Assembly: GCA_011605715.1 (NCBI GenBank)
Contig: JAAOZO010000119.1
Span: forward strand, 1-9,963
From: Nitrososphaerota archaeon
GTDB lineage: Archaea; Thermoproteota; EX4484-205; JAAOZO01
Direction: 5' to 3'
Length of the DNA stretch: 9,963 nucleotides
The notes beneath the pieces were generated by a model, which was given only the letters and a program-made list of their open reading frames with translations, had not been told where the DNA came from and made no database searches. Every line of letters begins with the position of its first letter. The stretch's first letter is position 1. Position numbers and translations under genes: made by a program. This document shows positions 1-5,356 of this stretch, piece after piece.

Positions 1-1
1 G

Positions 2-712
2 GATGTAAGTGTAGATAAGGAGCTTTACCCAGACTTTATTGGAGCCTTGTTTGATGATGAAGGTCATGCTTGTAAAAACGAAACAAAAATATTCATTTCA
101 AATTCTAATTTATATATAATAAAGAACATCGTAAAGTACTTAAGAGCTTTAGGATTTAGACCATACGTGAGGAAAGAACCAGAAAAATTTAGAAAGAAAA
201 ATTGGAAAGATCGGTACAAAGTATACCTCTATGGGAGAAATGTGGCTAAGTTTTTAGAAATTGTTCCTTTTTTCCATGCCAAGAAAAAAGATAGAGTTAT
301 TGAAAATTTATCGCGAACATATAAGTATAGAAATATTCCTCACTTATTATCAGAAAAGAAAGTGCTTTCAGTCTTACCCGAAGAAGGAATGGAGTTAAAG
401 AAGATAGTTAAGACCACAGGGATACCTTTTAATACAGTGGTTACATGTATTAAAAACCTAAGAAAAAATGGGTACGTTGGAGTAAGGATAAAAGGAATTT
501 CAGAAAGACCGAGAAAGAAAATATTGTATTTTCCACTTAAGGAGTGTAGTAAGACTTTTTATTCGTTGTTAGGAGAAAAAGTTATTTCTCCAACTCTTTT
601 AACTAAAACTATAAAAAAAGTAAAAAAAATAAAATATAATGGGTACGTTTACGACATAACAAACCCAATCACTTCTAATTTTGTTCTCAAAAATGGTGTA
701 GTTGTACACAAC
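2..712 (+). mobile_element. LAGLIDADG intein (C-terminal part) within topA
   Basis: This is a protein-splicing element carrying a homing endonuclease. It begins upstream of the window. FIGALFDDEG at 35-64 is a LAGLIDADG-type motif; the catalytic acidic position is the Glu before the last Gly, as in other DAEG-type motifs. It is probably the second motif of the endonuclease. A basic stretch with YLYGRNVAKFLEIV and HAKKKDR follows, typical of the C-terminal half of these endonucleases. A winged-helix-like segment lies at about 353-538. The C-terminal splicing blocks are clear: GYVYDITNPITSNFVLKNG, then VVVHN with the terminal His-Asn at 707-712. The +1 extein residue is Ser (TCG 713-715). His-Asn followed by Ser is the expected arrangement for Asn cyclisation and a Ser nucleophile, so splicing looks functional at this end. 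The N-terminal block and first LAGLIDADG motif cannot be checked here. Confidence 0.93.
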
Positions 713-1339
713 TCGACTCGCGCAGAGGTTTTGCAAACACTTTACGACAGACACTACATAGAAGGAAAATCTATAAAGATTACTCCATTGGGAGAAGCTG
801 TTGTTAAAGTCCTAAAAGAATTTTCTCCAAGTATACTCTCCGAAGAGCTAACAAGACATTTTGAGCAAGAGATGGAACTCGTTTTTAACGGTAGGAAAAC
901 AAAGGAAGAGGTTATAGAAGAAGCGAAACAAGTGTTAACTCCGATTCTATCTAACTTTAAGGCAAACCAAGAAAAAGTTGGAATAGCGTTAAGTTCTGCG
1001 CTAAAGAATTTCCTTGACGATGAAAATACTTTGGGAGAATGCCCAAGCTGCAAGTCTGGAAAGTTAGTGATAAGAAAGAATAAAAATGGAAATCGTTTCG
1101 TTGGATGTAGTAACTATCCTTCGTGTAAGGTAACGTATCCCCTGCCGCATGCCTCAAAGATAGTTAAGACTGGTAAGGTGTGCAAACTTTGTGGAACGCC
1201 GATAGTTAAGGTCATTAGAAAAGGTAAGAGAACGTTCGAAATGTGCCTGGATCCAAATTGTCCAAGCAAAAAAGAATGGGCTTCAAACAAAAACAATGTT
1301 AGTTTTCATGCTAAACAAAATAGTTCTAAAAGTGAATAA
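2..1339 (+). CDS. topA: DNA topoisomerase I (type IA), 3' part, interrupted by an intein
   Basis: This gene is cut by the left window edge; its frame is open from base 2 and ends at TAA 1337-1339. Type IA topoisomerases relax negatively supercoiled DNA by single-strand passage. Bases 2-712 encode the rear of an intein and 713-1339 the C-extein. The extein opens with STRAEVLQTLYDRHYIEG, the conserved (A/S)TRA motif of archaeal topoisomerase I, and continues with LTRHFEQEMELVFNG, also typical of the family. Two C4 zinc motifs follow: Cys codons near 1040, 1049, 1106 and 1124, and near 1181, 1190, 1244 and 1259. The second has the archaeal MCLDPNCPSK form. A short polar tail of about 20 residues ends the protein. 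Reverse gyrase was considered, but the STRA form, the LTR..E..ME stretch and the two terminal zinc motifs fit topoisomerase I better. The active-site tyrosine, the N-extein and the intein N-terminus lie outside the window, so I cannot tell whether the whole gene is intact. Confidence 0.9.
   Translation, partial: DVSVDKELYPDFIGALFDDEGHACKNETKIFISNSNLYIIKNIVKYLRALGFRPYVRKEPEKFRKKNWKDRYKVYLYGRNVAKFLEIVPFFHAKKKDRVIENLSRTYKYRNIPHLLSEKKVLSVLPEEGMELKKIVKTTGIPFNTVVTCIKNLRKNGYVGVRIKGISERPRKKILYFPLKECSKTFYSLLGEKVISPTLLTKTIKKVKKIKYNGYVYDITNPITSNFVLKNGVVVHNSTRAEVLQTLYDRHYIEGKSIKITPLGEAVVKVLKEFSPSILSEELTRHFEQEMELVFNGRKTKEEVIEEAKQVLTPILSNFKANQEKVGIALSSALKNFLDDENTLGECPSCKSGKLVIRKNKNGNRFVGCSNYPSCKVTYPLPHASKIVKTGKVCKLCGTPIVKVIRKGKRTFEMCLDPNCPSKKEWASNKNNVSFHAKQNSSKSE
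353..538 (+). other. Winged-helix-like segment inside the intein
   Basis: The translation of this stretch reads EKKVLSVLPEEGMELKKIV, then KTTGIPFNTVVTCIKNL, then a basic turn KNGYVGVRIKGISERPRKK and the strand ILYFPL. The order (helix, helix-turn-recognition helix, basic beta wing) resembles a MarR/ArsR-type winged helix. It sits between the second LAGLIDADG unit and the C-terminal splicing blocks. Some archaeal inteins carry extra DNA-binding modules that help recognise the homing site, and that role is inferred here. The assignment rests on pattern reading, not on a profile match. Confidence 0.6.
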
Positions 1340-1340
1340 A

Positions 1341-1354
1341 GAAAACTTTTTATT
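1341..1354 (+). promoter_or_regulatory. BRE/TATA promoter of the phosphomutase gene
   Basis: A purine-rich GAAAAC (1341-1346) is followed by TTTTTATT (1347-1354), starting just after the topA stop codon. The TATA centre is about 30 nt before the ATG at 1380, which predicts a leader of only a few nucleotides. It supports the 1380 start over the upstream in-frame ATG at 1296, which lies inside topA and before this promoter. Confidence 0.6.
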
Positions 1355-1379
1355 GTCCTATTTTGTAAGTATTCGTACA

Positions 1380-2747
1380 ATGATAAAAGAAAATATCTTT
1401 AGAGCTTACGACATAAGAGGTATTTATCCTTCTGAAATAAATGAAAATGTTTCTGAACTCATTGGAAAGGGATTTGGAACTTTCATTGGTGGTCCTGGAA
1501 AAAAACTAGCTGTTGGAAGAGATGTAAGGTTAAGTAGCGAAAGTCTGTCTACTTCGCTTATAAATGGTTTAACAAGCGTTGGTGTTGATGTCTTAGATCT
1601 AGGCGTAGTACCAACACCGATAGTTTACTTCGCGATAAGTCACTGGAACTTAGATGGGGGCGTCGTTGTTAGTGCAAGTCACAACCCTCCAGAGTGGAAT
1701 GGGTTTAAGCTTTGCAGAGAAAAGGCAAGGCTCGTAGGCTCTGGCCTAGGGCTTGAAGAAGTTAAGAAGCTAATACAAAATAAAAACTTTAAGTTATCAA
1801 AAAAAGGAAACGTAGTTAATCGAAGAGACGATATCTTAAGAGAGTACAAAGCGTTCATATTTAACAAAGTTACATTGAAAAGAAGCTTTAAAGTAGGAAT
1901 AGACCCTGGGAATGGGTCTTGCTCTTGTATAGCAAAAGAAATCTTGGAAAAGTTTGGGTTAAACATAAAGGTAATAAACGATACTCCCGATGGGAAATTT
2001 CCTTCTCGTTCCCCTGAACCAACCGAAGAATCTGTCTCAGCTTTAAAGGAACTCGTTGTAAAAGAAAACTTGGATTTTGGTGTTGCGTTTGACGGAGACT
2101 GTGATAGAGCGCTCTTCGTGGACGAGAAAGGCAATACTTTAAGAGGAGATATCGTTTTAGCATTATTTATAAGATACTTCTTGAAATGTGGAGAAAAAGT
2201 AGTCTATGAAGTTAGTTGCACAACTGCAGTTGAAGATGAAATAAAATCTAAAGGTGGCATTCCAATACTAACAAGAGTAGGGCATTCATTTATACTTGAT
2301 AAAATGATAAGTGAAAAGGCTAAGTTTGGAGGCGAAATTTCGAGTCATCTTTATTTCGGGGATATTTATGGGCTGGACGACGCAATATTTTCAGTATTAA
2401 AAGTTGCTGAACTTTTGTCTCTGAGAGAAGCGTCTCTTTCTCAATTAGTTAACGAGCTCCCAAAGTATGAGACGTATAGAGAAAACTTTGAAATTCCAGA
2501 CGAGTATAAGTTTAAGGTAATTGAAGGCATTAAAGAAAAACTTCAAAAAGAAGGGTACAATGTTATAACGATAGACGGAGCAAAAGTAGTTGAAAAAGAA
2601 GGTTGGTTTATATTGAGAGCTTCAAATACTTTACCTCAAATTAAGTTAACCGTTGAGGCAAGAAACAAGGAATCTCTTCAAGAACTTACCAAGTTTGCAA
2701 CTGAAATCCTTTTTGAAGTTTACAAAAATATAAAAAATAGCTATTAG
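1380..2747 (+). CDS. Phosphomannomutase/phosphoglucomutase
   Basis: A 455-aa member of the alpha-D-phosphohexomutase family, cytoplasmic, interconverting hexose 6-phosphate and 1-phosphate (mannose and/or glucose) to feed nucleotide-sugar synthesis for glycans and glycoproteins. All four hallmark sites are present. The N-terminus reads IFRAYDIRG; the phosphoserine loop is VVVSASHNPPEWNGFK with Ser100; the metal loop is FDGDCDRA with Asp238, Asp240 and Asp242; the sugar loop is GGEISSHLYF with Glu319, Ser321 and His323; the phosphate-binding loop is RASNTLPQ from Arg413. The length is normal for the family. I chose ATG 1380 because the family-typical N-terminus begins there and a TATA box lies about 30 nt upstream. 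The frame is open back to 1296, but that would add 28 residues of no family character. Phosphoglucosamine mutase is less likely. The SSH variant of the usual SGH sugar loop does not settle mannose versus glucose preference, so no symbol is given. Confidence 0.92.
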   Translation: MIKENIFRAYDIRGIYPSEINENVSELIGKGFGTFIGGPGKKLAVGRDVRLSSESLSTSLINGLTSVGVDVLDLGVVPTPIVYFAISHWNLDGGVVVSASHNPPEWNGFKLCREKARLVGSGLGLEEVKKLIQNKNFKLSKKGNVVNRRDDILREYKAFIFNKVTLKRSFKVGIDPGNGSCSCIAKEILEKFGLNIKVINDTPDGKFPSRSPEPTEESVSALKELVVKENLDFGVAFDGDCDRALFVDEKGNTLRGDIVLALFIRYFLKCGEKVVYEVSCTTAVEDEIKSKGGIPILTRVGHSFILDKMISEKAKFGGEISSHLYFGDIYGLDDAIFSVLKVAELLSLREASLSQLVNELPKYETYRENFEIPDEYKFKVIEGIKEKLQKEGYNVITIDGAKVVEKEGWFILRASNTLPQIKLTVEARNKESLQELTKFATEILFEVYKNIKNSY

Positions 2748-2802
2748 ACTTGTCTTTGCTATTCTTTGTTACGTCTAGACCTTTAGTTTCTTTCTAACCT
2801 TG

Positions 2803-2812
2803 TTTCATGAAA
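2803..2812 (+). repeat. 10-bp palindrome TTTCATGAAA upstream of the acetyltransferase TATA box
   Basis: TTTCATGAAA is a perfect palindrome abutting and partly overlapping the BRE position of the promoter that follows. It could bind a dimeric repressor or activator, but a 10-bp palindrome in A+T-rich DNA can arise by chance. Confidence 0.35.
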
Positions 2813-2823
2813 TTTTTTTATAC
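2809..2823 (+). promoter_or_regulatory. BRE/TATA promoter of the AAC(3)-family gene
   Basis: GAAA (2809-2812) is followed by a T run ending TTTTTATA (2815-2822). The TATA centre is about 25 nt before ATG 2844, predicting a leaderless transcript. The 96-nt gap to the previous gene (2748-2843) is otherwise T-rich on the plus strand and probably also serves to end the phosphomutase transcript. No hairpin terminator was seen there. Confidence 0.6.
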
Positions 2824-2843
2824 TCGTACAATAGCCTTCTGGT

Positions 2844-3920
2844 ATGCAAAAGTTTGAGTTTACAAAGGAAGAGATAGTTCAAGACCTAAGAAAATTGGGA
2901 ATAGAAGAAGGCGATACAGTTCTTGTCCATAGCTCCTTAAGTAGCATTGGCTACGTACCAGGGGGAGCAGAGACAGTAGTAGATGCCCTTCTCAAGAGCG
3001 TCGGAGAAAATGGCACAATTATTGCTCCAACTATAACTGGTCAGATATTCGATTCTCCTGAAAATCCTCCAAATTTTTCGTTCGATAAGCCATGCTGGAC
3101 TGGCACAATACCTGAAACACTTAGAAAAAGAAAAGAAGCATACAGAAGTAAACATCCAACTCACTCTGTTGCTGCGATAGGAAAGTTTGCAAAGAGCATA
3201 ACAGAAGGTCATGAAAATTCTAAAACTCCCTGTGGCGAAGGAACACCTTACCTTAAAGTTCCAGATCTAGGTGGAAAAATTCTGTTTCTAGGAGCAACAT
3301 TAGAAAGCAATACAACGTTCCATTCCGTAGAAGAACTTGCAAGGCTTTACTACCACTTACAGCCGGAGCCATCTTTATGTAAAGTTGAAGTAAATAGATA
3401 TCAAATTGAAAGAAGATATTTTTTGCATGCGTATGGAACTCCAAGGAGTTTTGGTGAGAAGGAGAAAGAACTTGTAGACAATAAAATAGCAAAAACTGGC
3501 TATGTTGGTAGAGCAAGAAGTATATTAGTTGATGCCAAAGCTATGATCAAGTTTACTCTTGAGAAAATTAAGGAAAATAGATTGTACTTAGTAAAGGTAG
3601 ACCATGTTGACTTATGGAGCATTTCATCCAGTCTTAGACTAATCCAAGAAGGTAAATTTAACTCCATTAAGATAAACTTATATGTTCCAAAAGGTGCTAC
3701 TATAAGATTCTCTGGCAACAATATCTCTATCAAAGGAATAAAGATGAACATGTTTAACCTTAACCTTTTAAGTTGCATGCTAGAAGTCCAGGCAAATGTA
3801 GTAAATGATTTAGACTTAAATGGTGGTTACAATTATTGGTTAGAATTTAAGAAAGTAGAAGGCGGCACTAGAGTAGACATTCTAGAATTCAAAGATTCAG
3901 CATCCTTCTTTAATTTCTGA
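2844..3920 (+). CDS. AAC(3)-family N-acetyltransferase with C-terminal extension
   Basis: A 358-aa protein. Residues 1 to about 250 match the acetyl-CoA-dependent aminoglycoside 3-N-acetyltransferase fold (antibiotic NAT family). Family signatures are VHSSLSSIGYVPGGAETVVDA (first 20 residues from about 28) and GTIIAPT; KHPTHSVAAIGKFA from about 103; TPCGEGTPY; and the catalytic region FLGATLESNTTFHSVEELA with His160 and Glu163. Chromosomal archaeal members probably acetylate an amino sugar or another amine rather than a drug; that is inference. Residues about 251-358 form a beta-rich extension not expected from the roughly 260-residue core, and I do not recognise it. ATG 2844 is supported by a TATA box about 25 nt upstream and by normal spacing to the first motif. 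An MFS transporter gene follows 56 nt after the stop, a pairing that could suggest modification and export of one compound, although each gene seems to have its own promoter. Confidence 0.88.
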   Translation: MQKFEFTKEEIVQDLRKLGIEEGDTVLVHSSLSSIGYVPGGAETVVDALLKSVGENGTIIAPTITGQIFDSPENPPNFSFDKPCWTGTIPETLRKRKEAYRSKHPTHSVAAIGKFAKSITEGHENSKTPCGEGTPYLKVPDLGGKILFLGATLESNTTFHSVEELARLYYHLQPEPSLCKVEVNRYQIERRYFLHAYGTPRSFGEKEKELVDNKIAKTGYVGRARSILVDAKAMIKFTLEKIKENRLYLVKVDHVDLWSISSSLRLIQEGKFNSIKINLYVPKGATIRFSGNNISIKGIKMNMFNLNLLSCMLEVQANVVNDLDLNGGYNYWLEFKKVEGGTRVDILEFKDSASFFNF

Positions 3921-3937
3921 AGGAAATACTTAAGTAT
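3917..3937 (+). promoter_or_regulatory. BRE/TATA promoter of the MFS gene
   Basis: GAAGGAAA leads into TACTTAAGTAT, starting over the stop codon of the acetyltransferase gene. With transcription beginning about 27 nt after the TATA centre, the start would be near 3958, leaving a leader of about 20 nt. That leader contains a Shine-Dalgarno sequence, unlike most genes in this window. Confidence 0.55.
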
Positions 3938-3938
3938 T
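3925..3938 (+). repeat. Perfect 14-bp palindrome over the MFS TATA box
   Basis: AATACTTAAGTATT reads identically on both strands and covers the whole TATA element of the MFS promoter. A dimeric regulator bound here would block TBP, so it is a good candidate operator. No second copy was noticed in the window. Confidence 0.5.
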
Positions 3939-3964
3939 AAAGCTTCTCGTAGTGCGCAAATAAT

Positions 3965-3971
3965 GGTGGTG
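3965..3971 (+). promoter_or_regulatory. Shine-Dalgarno site GGTGGTG deciding the TTG start
   Basis: GGTGGTG is complementary to the 3' end of archaeal 16S rRNA (CACC core) and lies 5 nt before TTG 3977. It is the strongest ribosome binding site in the window and the main reason to accept a TTG start. The next in-frame ATG (4097) would remove the first membrane helix. Confidence 0.65.
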
Positions 3972-3976
3972 TATAG

Positions 3977-5164
3977 TTGAGTACGAACAACGAAACAAAA
4001 ATAAGAAGCGCGTACTATGGAATCGTCTTATTCGGCGTTGTAAGTTTATTTGGAGATATAGTTTATGAGGGCGCAAGAAGTGCTGTTCCTGAGTACATGA
4101 AAATAATGGGTGCATCTGCTACGTTTGTTGGGTTAATAATTGGCTTTGGAGAATTTTTAGCATATGCAATTAGACTTCCGGCTGGTTCCTTTGTAGACAT
4201 TTTTGGTTTGTACTGGCTGACTACGTTTATTGGTTATGCATCGTTGTTTTCTATACCTCTTCTAGCAATAGCACCTTCGTTAGCATGGGTAGCTTTATTC
4301 GTTTTTCTAGAGAGGTTTGGAAAGGGGGTGAGAAATCCTTCAAGAGATGCTCTTCTAAGTGTTGTAAGTAAGGATGTAGGGAGTGGAAAAGCCTTTGGAA
4401 TTCATGAATTTTTAGACCAAATTGGTGCCGTTACTGGCCCTACAATTGTTGCTGCCATCTTATTTTTCACTAATAACTCTTTTAGAACTGCGTTTGCTTC
4501 TTTGTCACCTTTCGTAGTCTTATGTTTATTGGCACTATTCTTTGCATACACCTTTACAAAGGAAAGAACTAAAGCAATAGAGAGCAGAAAAGAAAAAATA
4601 AACATGCGGGAAGAATTTTCAAAGATTCCAAAACATTTTTGGTTGTATTCTATTTCAGCATTTTTAAGTACTGTTGGTTTTGTCCATTTTGCTTTGCTGT
4701 CTTATAGGCTACAAGGCTTAGTTCCCGATTGGTTAGTTGCCTTTTCATTTTCTCTAGCAATGGCCATTGATGCTATCTTTGCTTTGCTTCTCGGATTTCT
4801 TTACGATAAGTACAAACTTAAAGTTTTCTACTTTATATTTATGGCAAACTCATTGCCCGCCATCTTAGCAATACTTCCAAATCCTATACTTCTAATATTA
4901 GCAGTAGCATCGTTTGGAATAGGGATGGGTGCTCAAGAATCAATATATAGGTCTGTAGTAGCAGATTTAACTCCTATTCATCTAAGGGGTACTGCATATG
5001 GAATTTTTAATACGCTTTATGGACTAGCCTGGACGATTGGAGGCGCTGTTGCTGGCATTTTTTACGATTTTAATCATCCTGAGATGGTAGCAATTTTCTC
5101 AATCATTATGGAACTCATAGCTTTCTATTTTACTCTTAAAGTTGAGAAATTTTTAAATCGATGA
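3977..5164 (+). CDS. Major facilitator superfamily transporter
   Basis: A 395-aa integral membrane protein with about 12 predicted hydrophobic helices in two sets of six, divided by a charged cytoplasmic loop at about residues 194-220 (TKERTKAIESRKEKINMREE). Signatures include ARSAVPEYM after helix 1; LERFGKGVRNPSRDALLSVV near residues 111-130, typical of one MFS subgroup; GFLYDKYKLK (273-282), the motif-A-like loop at the start of the second half; and HLRGTAYGIFNTLYGLAWTIGG (335 onward). Length and topology are normal and no break is seen. The substrate cannot be read from sequence; sugars, organic acids or a drug-like compound are all possible. TTG 3977 is preceded by GGTGGTG at 5 nt spacing. 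A palindrome over the TATA box suggests repression. The gene ends in TGA 5162-5164, 192 nt before the next gene. Confidence 0.88.
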   Translation: MSTNNETKIRSAYYGIVLFGVVSLFGDIVYEGARSAVPEYMKIMGASATFVGLIIGFGEFLAYAIRLPAGSFVDIFGLYWLTTFIGYASLFSIPLLAIAPSLAWVALFVFLERFGKGVRNPSRDALLSVVSKDVGSGKAFGIHEFLDQIGAVTGPTIVAAILFFTNNSFRTAFASLSPFVVLCLLALFFAYTFTKERTKAIESRKEKINMREEFSKIPKHFWLYSISAFLSTVGFVHFALLSYRLQGLVPDWLVAFSFSLAMAIDAIFALLLGFLYDKYKLKVFYFIFMANSLPAILAILPNPILLILAVASFGIGMGAQESIYRSVVADLTPIHLRGTAYGIFNTLYGLAWTIGGAVAGIFYDFNHPEMVAIFSIIMELIAFYFTLKVEKFLNR

Positions 5165-5227
5165 TCCTTGCAAATCCCTAACATTTTTATAAATTATATC
5201 TTGCTACTTATCTAATAGTTACTTATA

Positions 5228-5242
5228 TCTTCTTCTTTTTTC
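5228..5242 (+). terminator. T-rich tract, possible terminator of the MFS transcript
   Basis: TCTTCTTCTTTTTTC lies about 65 nt after the MFS stop codon. Archaeal RNA polymerase terminates at such T-rich tracts without a hairpin. A second T run (about 5182-5187) lies closer to the stop. Confidence 0.4.
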
Positions 5243-5268
5243 AATTAATCTATATGCTTTCCATTACT

Positions 5269-5299
5269 CTATGAACTACTACGCAGGAACATTTCATAG
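5269..5299 (+). repeat. 7-bp inverted repeat upstream of the GH63-like gene
   Basis: CTATGAA (5269-5275) and TTCATAG (5293-5299) are exact reverse complements separated by 17 nt. They end about 20 nt upstream of the BRE of the following promoter, where a regulator could bind. The repeat is short and could be chance. The rest of the 192-nt gap shows no gene I can support. Confidence 0.3.
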
Positions 5300-5317
5300 C
5301 CTTAGTCTTACCGTTCT

Positions 5318-5333
5318 AGAAAAAGCTTAAAAC
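5318..5333 (+). promoter_or_regulatory. BRE/TATA promoter of the GH63-like gene
   Basis: AGAAAAA precedes GCTTAAAA, a near-consensus archaeal BRE plus TATA. The TATA centre is about 28 nt upstream of ATG 5357, so the mRNA should be leaderless or nearly so. Confidence 0.7.
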
Positions 5334-5356
5334 ATAAATAATACTTTGTTGTAGCA

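Noticed and set aside
1296..1379. Upstream in-frame ATG 1296 as start of the phosphomutase
   Set aside because: It lies inside topA and upstream of the BRE/TATA at 1341-1354, and the extra 28 residues are not family-like. ATG 1380 fits the family N-terminus.
2844..5164. Acetyltransferase plus MFS pair as an antibiotic resistance island
   Set aside because: Both families are common chromosomal genes in archaea, there are no mobile-element borders, and each gene has its own promoter. Drug resistance cannot be claimed from this.
5253..5330. Short ORFs in the gap between the MFS and GH63-like genes (for example ATG 5271, 19 codons)
   Set aside because: Too short, no ribosome site or correctly placed promoter, and the longer one runs into the BRE/TATA of the next gene.
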